Assembly (NCBI RefSeq): GCF_048128805.1
Contig: NC_136004.1
Span: forward strand, 25,134,333-25,198,332
Origin: Centroberyx gerrardi
Taxonomy: Eukaryota; Chordata; Actinopteri; Beryciformes; Berycidae
Reading direction: 5' to 3'
Length of the DNA: 64,000 bases
Under the pieces are notes generated by a model. It did no database searches. It was not told the DNA's origin and was given only the letters and a program-made list of their open reading frames with translations. Each line of letters starts with the position of its first letter. Within the stretch, counting starts at the first letter, position 1. The position numbers and the translations under genes were made by a program. Positions 15,001 to 24,058 of the stretch are shown here, in pieces.

Positions 15001-16804
15001 CAATTGGAATTCGAAAGCAAAAGTTCCAAGTAATTTATGTATGTGTAATGTATGTATTTATGTATTTTCAGTGTTATTCAGTGTTTCATCTGACATTTTG
15101 TATGCAGCAGACTTGATTGTATTTTTTCAGTTTTTGGTTCCACATCTGTCCCTGTTTTGCACCCAGGTTTCAGCGCTGAAATTATTTCCTTTAGGATTCT
15201 TAATAATAAGGAAAACATGAAATCTGTGTATCGGGACTACACGTGTGTTTTATGCGTTAGGGAATTTTAACTAAATCATAATGTTACTTTCACAATTTGT
15301 CAAACATTGTGATTCATTTATTTGGCATGGTTACCACTAGGGCTGCACGATTATGGCTAAAATGATAGTCAGGATTATTTTGCTCGATATTGTGATCATG
15401 ATTATTTATCACGATTATTGATCCATTTTGTTTTATTGCACTTGAGCATTTTAAGTTAACCGAAATGCCTTCACATTCATAATGTATTTTATAAACCTAT
15501 AAATAAAAAAACAGTCAACTGTACAAATCTTTGAACCTGTGATTCCGGTGCACCGGGTCCGTTGTCTTTTTTCCAGGACCATCACCTCTGTAGCCTTAGT
15601 TTTTGGGCATTTGTATTCTAAGACACTTATTTTGTAAGAAGTCTATTTGGGTGTTTGTGGGCTTTTATTTTGAAGTTTCCCATAAGGACCCGTGGGAGAA
15701 TTAGTGTAAATAAGGAAGTAGTACGTTTGCCTGTGTACTGCGTCTCTGGTTGGAGATTCAAAAGGAAATATTTTACCCCGTAACCCATGCTTCATTGTAT
15801 ACTACACTTGGATCCAAGCTAATGGAAGAGTTTATACGTGCTTTGAAAGGTCAGCGGCAAACTGGGTCAAAATTCAAGTAATTTGAGTTTTGATTACGTT
15901 GACTAATCGTTGCAGCCCTACACCAGAGCAAGCTAAACCCAGCGTGAATAATCGCCCCCGGCCACAATCAATTAGTTGTGGAAGCCAATATCGACATCGC
16001 GATTAATATACGATTAATTGTGCAGCCCTAGTTACCACTATTGAATGACACACTGATATTGCCATACTTGAATTCATGGACTCTTTTCATGGCTTGAAAT
16101 TCAATGTTCTGAAAGGAAAACGATTGATATCATTTAATCCTCCCTGATCTAAATGTTGACGGCCACCTAGTGTCTCAGGATTTTTGCGAAGTTCTTTGAT
16201 AGGTAAAGAATCAAACTAGGAAACAGCCATCATTATGCACTTTCCCCATTCATTGTATGAGCTTTTCAAGTGTTTGAGTTCTTTGTGTCGATCTGTTTTA
16301 ACCTGCTGTTCAGTGAGGACGATGCCGACTCCCTCGCTCGTGAGTACATGAAACGCAGAGGGAAAACGCTGTCAGTCGGCTCGGCTTCAGCTCACTCCCT
16401 AAAGGTAACTGAAGCCGATATCCTGGACCCGGTGTAGTTTGGGATATAGTGGAGAGGAAACTCACCCACCTTTTTTAAAGCTAATACAAACTGTAATGAT
16501 ACAACTACACAGTATACAGAATCAGTGTAATATGGAGAATTAACCTTGTGTTTGATACATGAGTACTTGCTGTTTTCAAGTAAATAAAACATCATTAGTT
16601 TTTTAATATTCTTTTTTTTTTTTGTTCTTATTGGTAGTTCTTTGCTGTATCTTGATCATTAGTTCAGTATGCCTACCTTTTTGTTTCACCACTACATCAC
16701 TTTGGTTATTGATCTGTGATAGAAAAATAACAGATTTGTAATTCCACTTTAATTTGTTTGTTTTGCAGGAGTTTCTCAAAGTAGAAAATGGGGTTTCGGG
16801 ATGA
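1..16804 (+). CDS. kntc1: Kinetochore-associated protein 1 (ROD), C-terminal two-thirds, 37 exons, 5' truncated by window
   Basis: ROD is the large subunit of the Rod-Zw10-Zwilch complex, which recruits Spindly/dynein and Mad1-Mad2 to unattached kinetochores. Exons: <1-103, 225-327, 412-546, 874-993, 1250-1322, 1546-1613, 1709-2010, 2679-2851, 3214-3314, 3629-3773, 3872-3928, 4030-4193, 4331-4435, 4536-4664, 5985-6101, 6276-6385, 6900-7125, 7635-7724, 7825-7990, 8790-8848, 8980-9196, 9288-9361, 9796-10006, 10444-10556, 10716-10771, 11212-11290, 11380-11504, 11609-11744, 11853-11948, 12283-12339, 12717-12771, 13403-13466, 13627-13756, 13855-13944, 14717-14871, 16314-16404, 16769-16804 (TGA). 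All introns are GT-AG and the total of 4,331 nt closes in frame (2 nt plus 1,443 codons including stop). The N-terminal beta-propeller lies left of the window; what remains is the helical solenoid and the Rod_C region. Recognisable stretches include DLDLIGIANRFAQFSLPAF (exon 33). Exon 5 has two in-frame acceptors six bases apart. Human KNTC1 is about 2,209 residues, so roughly 65% is here. Confidence 0.93.
730..832 (+). repeat. LINE (L2/Rex-like) 3' tail in kntc1 intron 3
   Basis: The stretch reads as a non-LTR 3' end: GTAAAGCACTTGGAATTGCC, then TGTGCTATATAAATAAA. The same tail recurs at 18500-18570. The preceding 560-730 is T-rich and probably belongs to the same 5'-truncated insertion. No coding capacity is left. 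Confidence 0.6.
2011..2678 (+). other. kntc1 intron 7, no recognisable element
   Basis: AT-rich intron between two well-defined exons. I see no ORF with family resemblance, no TIR pair and no tandem repeat. A later intron (2852-3213) carries at 3001-3085 a short T-rich segment resembling a retroposon 3' fragment, which I could not assign. Confidence 0.6.
5085..5935 (-). repeat. 5'-truncated LINE (L2/Rex-like), minus strand, in kntc1 intron 14
   Basis: On the minus strand 5599-5895 encodes the C-terminal end of a LINE polyprotein: LATLHWLPVSCRIDFKVLL, then APKLWNTLPKNIRETGS and FKRLLKTYLF. The non-LTR 3' end follows toward lower coordinates (5090-5150: complement of GTAAAGCACTTTGAGCTGCA). Only the last part of the element is present, with no reverse-transcriptase catalytic core. 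A related copy lies at 23490-24058. It enlarges intron 14 to 1.3 kb in an otherwise compact gene. Confidence 0.8.
6461..6681. repeat. Fold-back hairpin element 1 in kntc1 intron 16
   Basis: An imperfect inverted repeat of about 95 bp per arm begins TTCAAGAACCAA and ends TTGGTTCTTGAA. The arms close around a loop at 6552-6582. On the minus strand the loop contains GGGCGAAACATT, which matches the GAAAC core in the loops of two other hairpins in this window. No ORF is present. Confidence 0.7.
7286..7339. repeat. Short perfect inverted repeat in kntc1 intron 17
   Basis: GCTGTCAGCTTCATT at 7286-7300 is the exact reverse complement of 7325-7339, with a 24-nt loop between. It may be the relic of a small MITE or a chance stem; no flanking duplication was found. 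Confidence 0.45.
7991..8789 (+). other. kntc1 intron 19 with an unassigned repeat-like segment
   Basis: 8390-8480 contains mirrored words (TAAGACTAGTTAAGGC and GACTAGTCTTAAACTAAG) that look like the end of a decayed MITE. Boundaries and family are unclear. The rest is unremarkable intron. Confidence 0.35.
9386..9702. mobile_element. hAT-like MITE with TAGGGATGG termini, kntc1 intron 22
   Basis: The element begins TAGGGATGGCACGATA and ends CCATCCCTG, giving short TIRs, with TATCG/CGATA-rich subterminal sequence on both sides. Flanking 8-mers GTCAGCTC (9378-9385) and GTCAACTG (9703-9710) match at 6 of 8 positions, as expected for an aged 8-bp hAT target duplication. It is non-coding. Confidence 0.65.
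12772..13402 (+). other. kntc1 intron 31, probable unassigned repeat
   Basis: 12890-12960 (TTGATTCTGATTGGCTGGAA) has the look of dispersed fish repeat sequence, but I find no TIR or TSD. Nothing coding is present. Confidence 0.35.
14335..14690. repeat. TATCG-rich repeat relic in kntc1 intron 34
   Basis: Dense in ATATCGTGAT/ATCACGATAT-type words (for example 14355-14400 and 14595-14650), like the subterminal regions of the hAT MITEs at 9386 and 56152. Clear termini and a target duplication are not visible. Confidence 0.4.
15338..16030. mobile_element. hAT-type MITE, perfect 8-bp TSD, kntc1 intron 35
   Basis: The termini are TAGGGCTGCACGATTA and TTAATTGTGCAGCCCTA. The perfect 8-bp duplication GTTACCAC lies at 15330-15337 and 16031-16038. 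The 693-bp element is non-coding. It contains an extra internal terminus-like GTTGCAGCCCTA near 15910, suggesting a nested or chimeric copy. Confidence 0.9.
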
Positions 16805-16915
16805 ACTGGCACTGTTCCTGGAGCTGTATTTATGTTATTTTACTAGGTCTGTCTTGGGCTAGAGACACAATATTTGCACTTCACATTAATCTTTGTATTG
16901 TACATGTAATGCGTG

Positions 16916-16921
16916 AATAAA
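16916..16921 (+). terminator. kntc1: kntc1 polyadenylation signal
   Basis: Canonical AATAAA about 110 nt after the TGA, followed by a TGTGTTG-like downstream segment. The 3' UTR would be short, ending near 16940. Confidence 0.75.
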
Positions 16922-17579
16922 TGCTTTTCAATATTACAAATCGTGTTGAGAAAACCTTTGTTTAGAAGCCACAGGTGTCCAAACAATGAGACAATTCTAT
17001 GAGTGAAATTACTACTTTATTATTTTCTTATTTTAGCACACTTATGAACCACAACTGTTAGCTGTCATTTACCTCCAGGCTTGCTTACAATTATGCCAAT
17101 ATTGCTAACTTCTCTGCTAAAAGTACAGTTGTTTTTTTAGCATGGTATGGAATGCAAACTCGGGTGGAAATTTGAAAGTGCTATTGAAATAAATAAATAA
17201 AAAAATCAGTGTTAAGCCTTGTAACAATGCATTATATAATAACACTGCATTATGTAATAACACGACAAAATGTAATAAATTTTCTCTTCATTATGTAATA
17301 ACACCCGCATTTTGTAGTAATCTGCCGCATTTTGTAGCCTAATGCACAGCTTGAACGCAATATGTAATGAATTTCCCCGCATTTTGTAATAAATTATTAC
17401 ATATTGCGGTGGTTATTACAAAATGCGGGAGTTGCACTTTTTTTATGATGAAAATGTAATAATACAGTGCATTATGTAATAACCAACCAAAATGGATGTC
17501 TTCATCTGTACACATGTTATATTTTTAACAATTAGTTAAATAGTTGGTTAGTATTTAGTCTAAATAGCCACATAAAAGC

Positions 17580-18170
17580 AGTAACAAGATCAGCTTTTTA
17601 TCATCTTACAAATACAGCCAAACTCAGGGACTTCATGTCAAAAGCCGACCTTGAAAAACTCATTCACGCTTTTATTTCTAGCAGACTACTGCAATGGTCT
17701 TTTGACAGAGCTCCCCAAAAAGACTATCAAAAAGCTTCAGCTTATTCAAAATGCAGCTGCTAGAGTTCTTACAGGGACCAAAAGGTCAGACCACATCACC
17801 CCGATTCTTAAGTCACTACACTGGCTTCCTGTCAGCCACAGAATTGAATATAAGGCAATGCTGCTTGTTTATAAATCAATACATGGAGTGGGACCAAATA
17901 CATTACAGATATGTTTAAGGAGTACACTCCTGCCAGGCCTCTCAAGTCAAGTGGGAGTGGGCTGCTAGTAGTGCCCAGTGCCAGGGCTGAACTTGGTGAA
18001 GCAACCTTTAGTCACTATGCTGCACATCTCTGAAATAGACTCCCCGTCGACCTTAAAAGTAGCCTAATCCTCGAAACTTTTGAATCAGAAATGACGGGAT
18101 TACATTTAACTGTGATTGTAGCTGAATGATTACACATGACAAATAAAAACTTGATTGATTGATCAGGACT
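17580..18170 (+). repeat. LINE 3' fragment nested in the composite transposon
   Basis: 17651-17968 encodes the LINE tail region QLIQNAAARVLTGTKRSDHI and LHWLPVSHRIEYKAMLLVYK, broken by stops after that. The AATAAAAACTTGATTGATTG tail around 18140-18165 looks like a LINE 3' end. A second LINE 3' tail (AAAGCACCTTGAATTGCC) follows at 18388-18572. Confidence 0.75.
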
Positions 18171-18185
18171 CAAAACCACACTGTT

Positions 18186-18378
18186 GGGGCCCGGTGGCTC
18201 ACTGAGTAAGGCGCGTACCATAAGACTCAGTCCTTCCTGCAGTGACCCGGGTTTGAATCTGGTCATTTGCTGCATGTCCTCCCCTCTCTCTCTCCCATGC
18301 CTTCCTGTCTCTCTCTCACTAACTCTATTGAATATAGCATAAAAATGCCAAAAATAAATCTAAAAAAAAAAAAAAAAA
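18186..18378 (+). mobile_element. tRNA-derived SINE with 9-bp target duplication
   Basis: The head resembles a tRNA pol III promoter: A-box-like GGTGGCTCACTGAGTAAGG and B-box-like GGGTTTGAATCTGG. A TGCATGTCCTCCCCTCTCTC pyrimidine body and an A-rich 3' end follow. The direct repeat CACACTGTT at 18177-18185 and 18379-18387 is an exact target-site duplication, so this is a complete insertion inside older LINE sequence. Confidence 0.88.
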
Positions 18379-19270
18379 CACACTGTTCATGGATGCTTTT
18401 AAGTTGAGTTATTTGAGTTCTTTAAAAAATGTTAAACTTATTTTAAATCTTGTTTTTATCTACACCACTATTTATTTATTCATTGTTCTTAGAAATCTTT
18501 TAATCTTTGTAAAGCACCTTGAATTGCCACTGTGTATGACAAATGTGTTATAAATAAAGTTGCATTGACTTGGAAAAGTTGGAAAAGTTGTAGCAGAGAC
18601 GGTTTAGAAACGAGACGGTGCAACTGCGAGTCATTTCCTGTATCTGTAGTTTCCAGATAGTGTATTGTTAGGCTACATGTGTGTCTAACATGTAAGCTAT
18701 GGCCTGTTTTAAGTGAAGGACGTGTTGGAGGGGAAAAGTTCTTTCTATCGTGGCTACATGATAAGTAGTTTTTTTTTAAAATGAATTTTGTGTCGGTATG
18801 ATTCATGCTGGAATGCATAAAATAGACATTGTTGTTATAATGTTATAACGATTTTTATGAATAAAGACATCAATTTTGGTTGGTTATTACATAATGCACC
18901 ATATTACATTTTCATCAAAAAAAAAGTGCAACTCCCATATTTTGTAATAACCACCGCAATATGTAATAATTTATTACAAAATGCGGGGAAATTTATTACA
19001 TATTGCGTTCAGGCTGTGTATTGCAAAATGCGGGTGTTATTACATAATGAAGTGAAAATTTATTACATTTTGTCATGTTATTACATAATGCGATGTTATT
19101 ACATAATGCGTTGTTACAAACCTGTAAGCCTTTAAGTAAAATGAATTAATTAATGTCAGTGTGATAAGTTTAATGTCACAAATAAAAACTAATTTGTCTA
19201 TCTGAATTTGTTAATCAGCACATTTCCATATCATTTTGCTATAGTTCAGAGGCTTGAGGCTGTTTCCAGT

Positions 19271-20299
19271 TCAGTTTTGCTCTTCTGTAGATGACTGTTT
19301 TTTACTGTTAGTGACTGGAACTGAGACCGCTGAGTGAGATATCGAGGGCCGGTACATTTGTTGACCACCTTGTTTCATGACTTTTTTGCTCTTTCTCGCA
19401 TCAAGCTTCAAGACCTGCTTGCAAATCCTCTTGAATGAAGGGCTAAAGAAACAGTAGACTATGGGATCCAGCATGCTGTTGAGATAGGTCAGGCTGATGG
19501 TGATGTAGAAGGTGGTGTCCAGGGCCTTTTGGATATCACAGTCTCTCTTACTAGCAATCGAAGCGTCCCCGTTGTTCCTCAGCCATATAAGGACCCATGT
19601 GAAGTTGCTAGGGAGGAAGCAGATAATGAACATAACTGTAACCAATCTGAGGCACCTCTGAACTCGACAGATTCTGACCTCCTTGACCAATCCTCTGACC
19701 TGCAGCTGGCTTGAAATTCGCTTGGTACAGAAGAGTATTATCCCAAGAGACAGGAGGAACTCTAGGAGAAACACGGTGCTGTGCAGCCTGTCCTTGTGGG
19801 TGAAACTCTCACATTTGATGGAGTTCCCAGCTCTGAAGTGGTGAGAGTTGGTCAGTAAGTGCACATTCAAAGATATAGTGAGCACCCACAGTCCAGCAGC
19901 ACACCACACAGCTTTAAAAAGGCTCATGGAGTTGATGGGATGGTGGGGGTGCACCACACGCATGTACCTGTCCACAGCGATGGCCATCAAGAAGAAGACG
20001 CTTCCCCCGCGATTCATAGCCAGAGAGAAGAGCGAAATGTTGCAGAAAGCGTCTCCGAAAGTCCAGTTGATCCCAGAGAAGTAGTAGCTAGCACGGAAAG
20101 GCAGAGCCACGTTGAGCAGGAAGTCAGCCAGCGCCAGGTTGAAGAGAAAGACCGTGCTGCTCTTCCAGGGCTTCAGGTGGAAGCAGAAGATCCAGAGAGC
20201 CAAACCATTACCAAGGACACCCAGAACAAACTCTGTCACCAGCAGCGGAGGCAGGAGTTGAGAAAGTAAGTCCCCATCAATGACACAAGTGTCCAACAT
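19271..20299 (-). CDS. Hydroxycarboxylic acid receptor (HCAR)-like class A GPCR, copy 1
   Basis: Single-exon, 342-residue rhodopsin-like receptor. HCARs are Gi-coupled receptors for lactate, 3-hydroxybutyrate and related acids; the fish ligand is not known from sequence. Seven membrane segments are visible: TM1 with GNGLALWIFCF (about 30-40), TM2 NLALADFLL with D59, TM3 LAMNRGGS with R97 at the carboxylate-binding arginine position of mammalian HCARs, DRY at 110-112, VHPHHPIN in loop 2, FLPSN in TM6, and SLTYLNSMLDPIVY in TM7 (DPxxY 278-282). Cys86 and Cys163 give the standard TM3-ECL2 disulfide; Cys5 and Cys254 could form the second bond known in HCAR2. The start resembles HCAR1 (LSQLLPPLLVTEFVLG). 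The next gene is a tandem paralogue in the same orientation 2 kb away. HCAR1 versus HCAR2 orthology is unresolved. Confidence 0.92.
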   Translation of the reverse strand: MLDTCVIDGDLLSQLLPPLLVTEFVLGVLGNGLALWIFCFHLKPWKSSTVFLFNLALADFLLNVALPFRASYYFSGINWTFGDAFCNISLFSLAMNRGGSVFFLMAIAVDRYMRVVHPHHPINSMSLFKAVWCAAGLWVLTISLNVHLLTNSHHFRAGNSIKCESFTHKDRLHSTVFLLEFLLSLGIILFCTKRISSQLQVRGLVKEVRICRVQRCLRLVTVMFIICFLPSNFTWVLIWLRNNGDASIASKRDCDIQKALDTTFYITISLTYLNSMLDPIVYCFFSPSFKRICKQVLKLDARKSKKVMKQGGQQMYRPSISHSAVSVPVTNSKKQSSTEEQN

Positions 20300-20539
20300 T
20301 GCTACAGATGAGTTTTCTCTACCTTTCTGGTGGATGTTAATGTATCAAACAGAGATCTGACATTCGACGCCTTATTTGGAGTAAAAAAAAAAGAATACGA
20401 TTGTTGCATTGGAAGGTCCAAGCTAGTGAGGCCTCAGTTTCACTTGACAGGACTTTCTGGTGATGATTAATAAAGCTGTTTTTTATATTTTTTCCACAGG
20501 CAAGGTGTCGTTGAAGGTTGCTAAAGTACTAAGTAAAGA

Positions 20540-20556
20540 CAGCAATATATAGTTTG
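20540..20556 (-). promoter_or_regulatory. Possible TATA box upstream of HCAR-like copy 1
   Basis: On the minus strand the segment reads AACTATATATTGC, about 250 bp 5' of the ATG. It is the best TATA-like match in this short upstream region. It is only a motif; no transcription start is visible. Confidence 0.25.
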
Positions 20557-20702
20557 TGTCACTGTCTGTGTCATGCCCAATTTCCCCTTGTGTACAGAGT
20601 AAATGAAGAGCATCTGCCTAGGGGTGTGATTCACATGATGGTGTCTCCATAGATGTGGACAGATAACAGGGCCGGACCTTCAGAGAAGTCAAACCAATGA
20701 AT

Positions 20703-21473
20703 GGTAGCACTTTACATTACGGTACAAAAAATACAGGGTAATAACTGTAATTACAGAGAAATTATCAGAAAGTAGCTGGTAATTAATGGTAATAACAAGT
20801 AGCTATTTTGTAATGTGTAATTTCTGGTAATTTTGCTGGTAATTTCTGGTGATAACCAGTAATTATTAGCATTAAAAGTGCTACATTAATGTAGGACGAT
20901 GTAGTTACTAATACCTATTATGAAAGTACTAGATAACACCATGGGAACTGTACTGCCAAGTAACGTCATCAAGCTTGATAGTACTTTCATAATAGGTATT
21001 GGTAACTACCTCATCATCCTATTGAACCAAGGAATAGGGTAACTACAGAGTAATCATCTCTCATCTCATAATCAGTGTAATATTGAGGAATCAAGCCTGA
21101 CTTTACTTGGCAGTACAGTACTTTCATAATAGGTATTGGATAACAATACTGTAACAACCTTATCAGTCTTCTGAACTAGAATATGGAAGTCCCATTTAAG
21201 AGAGAAGGAAAGGACCAGTAAGCCAATGTTTCCAAAGTATTACGGAAGAATTATTCAGTAATGATTGTAAAACTTACTACATTAATGTAGGACTGTTATG
21301 TAATAATTGCTCGTTCTCACCAGAAATTACCAGCATTTAACTGAGAAATTATTCTGTTATAATTACAAAATAGTTACTCGTTATTACCAGAAATTAACAA
21401 TTTCTTTCTGATAATTTCTCTGTATTTACACAGTTATTACCCTGTAATTTGTGTACCGTAACATAAAGTACTA
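20703..21473. mobile_element. Palindromic MITE with ~170-bp TIRs between kntc1 and the second GPCR
   Basis: The left end TAGCACTTTACATTACGGTA is mirrored by the right end (complement TAGTACTTTATGTTACGGTA). Arms continue with GGGTAATAACTGTAATTACA and AGAAATTATCAGAAAG. Flanks share AATGAAT (near 20696-20702 and 21475-21481). The centre carries the motif GTACTTTCATAATAGGTATT in several inverted copies (about 20910, 20980, 21120). No ORF; superfamily not assigned. Confidence 0.75.
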
Positions 21474-22044
21474 TAATGAATTTCTGTTAATGCATGCCAG
21501 TAGGTTTTCTATGTGCAATGCAGCCAATTGTGGAGAAAAGCTTTCAAGTTTAGCACAAGTTTTCAATATTTATTTCCATCTTTGTTGGATGTTTGTTCTG
21601 TTCATTATATTGCTTTACTGTGCTAAAGCATTGCTGATCAGTGATAGGAGAATGTAAGTAATTTAATATGAATCCATCTTTTGCCTGGGGGCATGGCACT
21701 CAATTTATGGACTTGGTCAACTTGAGTGAAAAGTATACACGCAATCCATATCAAAACTATCAAAGAAAACATTTGTCTTTATGATCAACATGCAAATTTT
21801 TATTCCTTGTACCATCAGACACCAACAGAACAATGTGTATATTTGTGTGATTAGGGAGTTGTGAAAATATTAGCAATTTAACTGCATATTGGCACCTTTA
21901 GAAGGTTTTGCAAAAGGAATTAACATTAATAAAGAACAGTCAATATATACTGAACAAATGGGCTATAATTTAAAGTTCTGCCTGCTGCAGGTTGTAGTTC
22001 TTGCATGACAACTTTGAAAAAAACATGAAAAATAAACTTTTTTT
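21474..22044. other. Intergenic DNA without recognisable genes
   Basis: AT-rich sequence between the palindromic MITE and the SINE. The 67-codon open frame here has no family resemblance. CAATATATACTGAACAAA near 21940 resembles a Tc1-like terminus but has no partner. Confidence 0.5.
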
Positions 22045-22200
22045 TTTTTTTTAAGATAATTTTTTTTGGCATTTCTGCATTACTAGACAGTCACAGCAAA
22101 GAGAGACAGGGCAGAGAGAGGGGATGACATGCAGCAAAGGGCACAGGCTGAATTCGAACTTGTGTGGCTGCTATTTAGACTTGACCTTAATGGTACGCAT
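22045..22200 (-). repeat. tRNA-derived SINE, minus strand
   Basis: Read on the minus strand it carries a B-box-like GTTCGAATT, then GCTGCATGTCATCCCCTCTC and a purine/pyrimidine tail ending in poly(A) (poly(T) at 22040-22060 on the plus strand). It belongs to the same broad family as the SINE at 18186-18378. Confidence 0.65.
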
Positions 22201-22304
22201 AAATTAATATATACATTTTAATCAGAATCTTAGCTATGATGCTTGGTTTCAATCTTGACTTCTTTCTTTATGCGATGTTCTCCTTGTTGAGTGCGGCTTG
22301 GCTG

Positions 22305-23282
22305 TCACAGTTGGCTGATGGACTGGGAGCCTGTTTCTCGAGTTTTCTTCTCACTGCTGTCCCCAGTGACCTCGGTTTGTCTCAGATGAACAGCTCTCCT
22401 GCAGATGTTCTTGAAGGCAGGACTGGAGAAGTAGTAGACCACAGGATCCAACATGCTGTTGAGATACGTCAGGCTGATGGTGATGTAAAATGCCGTGTTC
22501 AGGTCCTCCAGCGCGGCACAGACTTGAGGTGGAGGAAGGGTGTTTGCGACCTTTTTGGTCCTGTACCAGATCAGAAGCTGTGTGATGTTGCTTGGCAGGA
22601 AACAAATGATGAAGAGCACCACCACTACAGTGATGAAGCACAGAGCCTTCTTGATCTTTGCCTGCTGGGCCAGCTGCCTCCCTCTCAAATAGCCAATAAT
22701 ATGGAAGGTGCAGTAGAGAATCACAGCCAGAGGCACGTAGAAGGACAAGACAAACATGGATTTATGCCAAGTCACATTAAGACTGTGTTCGGTCTGAATC
22801 ATAAAACTTTCACAGTAGGTTGTGTTCCTCCACGGTATAGTGAGGAGATGAGCCGTCATTGAAATTGTGAGCAACCACAGTACAACTGCACCACATGCTG
22901 CTTTGGAGACACTCAAAGAGTTAATGGGGTGATGGGGATGCACCACACGCATGTACCTGTCCACAGCAATGGCCATTAGGAAAAAGATACTTCCACTACG
23001 GTTCATTGCCAACATGAAGAGCGAAATGTTGCAGAAAGCGTCTCCAAAAGTCCAGTTGATGCCAGACAAGTAGTAGCTAGCACGGAAGGGCAGAGCCACG
23101 TTGAGCAGGAAGTCAGCCAGCGCCAGGTTGAAGAGTAAGACGGTGCTGCTCTTCCAGGGCTTCAGGTGGAAGCAGAAGATCCAGAGAGCCAAACCATTAC
23201 CAAGGACACCCAGAAGAAACTCAATCAACAGCACTGGAGGCAGCACAGTGATTAGTAGAGTTCCAGTGAAATTGCATTGCAT
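22305..23282 (-). CDS. Hydroxycarboxylic acid receptor (HCAR)-like class A GPCR, copy 2
   Basis: Single-exon, 325-residue receptor in tandem with copy 1. N-terminal glycosylation site NFT at 4-6, with two more in extracellular loop 2 (N153, N169). TM1 GNGLALWIFCF, TM2 NLALADFLL, TM3 LAMNRSGS with R95 at the HCAR acid-binding arginine position, DRY 108-110, HPHHPIN, FLPSN in TM6, DPVVY 279-283 and SSPAF before a short Ser/Lys-rich tail. Cys84-Cys157 is the expected disulfide; Cys3 and Cys255 may form another. It is nearly identical to copy 1 from TM1 through TM3 but much less so from TM4 on, which suggests gene conversion. Gi coupling and an acid ligand are inferred from family only. Confidence 0.92.
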   Translation of the reverse strand: MQCNFTGTLLITVLPPVLLIEFLLGVLGNGLALWIFCFHLKPWKSSTVLLFNLALADFLLNVALPFRASYYLSGINWTFGDAFCNISLFMLAMNRSGSIFFLMAIAVDRYMRVVHPHHPINSLSVSKAACGAVVLWLLTISMTAHLLTIPWRNTTYCESFMIQTEHSLNVTWHKSMFVLSFYVPLAVILYCTFHIIGYLRGRQLAQQAKIKKALCFITVVVVLFIICFLPSNITQLLIWYRTKKVANTLPPPQVCAALEDLNTAFYITISLTYLNSMLDPVVYYFSSPAFKNICRRAVHLRQTEVTGDSSEKKTRETGSQSISQL

Positions 23283-23489
23283 TTTGAGTTACGTCCTACT
23301 TCGTTTGATGCAGGTCAAAGAAACAGCCCTGTGAAGAGTATCTGCATGCTTTTAAGACAAAACTCTTGCAATCCACACTTGCAACATGCAGTGAAGTGTT
23401 TGTGGTTTTGAGCCTGATGAATATACAAGTTGTTATCTTTTTTCGACATCTGACGGAAGCCAGAGGATTTCACACATCAAATGTTAACC

Positions 23490-24058
23490 ACAGCTGAATT
23501 CTTTTGAGTGGGGTTTTGTATTTCTAGACCTGAGGGCTCTTGAAAAAATATAGAACAGCAGGGATTCTGTAATGTAGGCCTGTCCTAAGCCATTAAGAGC
23601 TTTGTATACAAGTAAAAGACCTTTAAAATCAATTCTAAAGGACACTGGGAGCCAGTGCAATGTAGCTAAAACCAGAGTGATATGCTCTCGCTTCCTTGTT
23701 TTTGTTAAAAGTCTAGGTGCAGAGTTCTGGATAAGCTGAAGCCTCTCAGTAGACTTTTTAATGAGACAGTAAAAAGGGTGTTGCAGTAGTCCAGTTTACT
23801 TGTAACAAACGTGCAAGTTTGCTTTTCGCCATCTTTCTGGGTCAGGAAGGGCCGCACCGTGGCAATATTTCTAAGATGAAAGAATGCTGTTCTGGTCACC
23901 TTGTTTATATGGGGATTAAAACTTAGATCAGAATCTAAGATAACACCCAGGCAGTAATGTGAGTAAATGTAATTGTAAATGTAATTAGGGGAGACCGGGG
24001 TTGGTTGGCAACAGGGGTTGGTTGGCACACAACGATTTTCTGGTCCTTTGAAGGTCAC
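23490..24058 (-). repeat. LINE (L2/Rex-like) fragment, minus strand
   Basis: The minus frame 23705-24058 encodes LGVILDSDLSFNPHINKVTR, AFFHLRNIATVRPFLT and SKLDYCNTLF, a standard LINE C-terminal domain order. 23530-23690 matches the LINE copy at 5741-5887 over most of its length (AGCTTTGTATACAAGTAAAAG shared in part). It is broken by frameshifts and truncated at both ends. Confidence 0.8.

Larger units (their letters stand above)
17221..19124. mobile_element. Composite DNA transposon with ~260-280-bp TIRs built from a repeated 14-16-mer
   Basis: 17221-17500 and 18866-19124 are long inverted repeats of each other (GTAACAATGCATTA against the complement of the right end). Each arm is made of iterated units of the type TTATTACATAATGCG / TTATTACAAAATGCGG, more than ten per arm. 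The 8-mer TAAGCCTT flanks both sides (17213-17220, 19125-19132), a plausible target duplication, although the right end carries a few extra bases. No transposase ORF is present. The interior holds LINE and SINE insertions. Superfamily is uncertain. Confidence 0.8.

Noticed and set aside
18186..18378. Possible tRNA gene from A/B boxes
   Set aside because: The body continues into a pyrimidine-rich tail and poly(A) with target duplications, so it is a SINE, not a functional tRNA.
19859..20269. 136-codon open frame opposite the first GPCR
   Set aside because: Antisense shadow of TM1-TM4; composition follows the receptor's codon structure.
22236..22862. 208-codon open frame on the plus strand across the second GPCR
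   Set aside because: It is the antisense shadow of a conserved receptor gene, with no family resemblance of its own.
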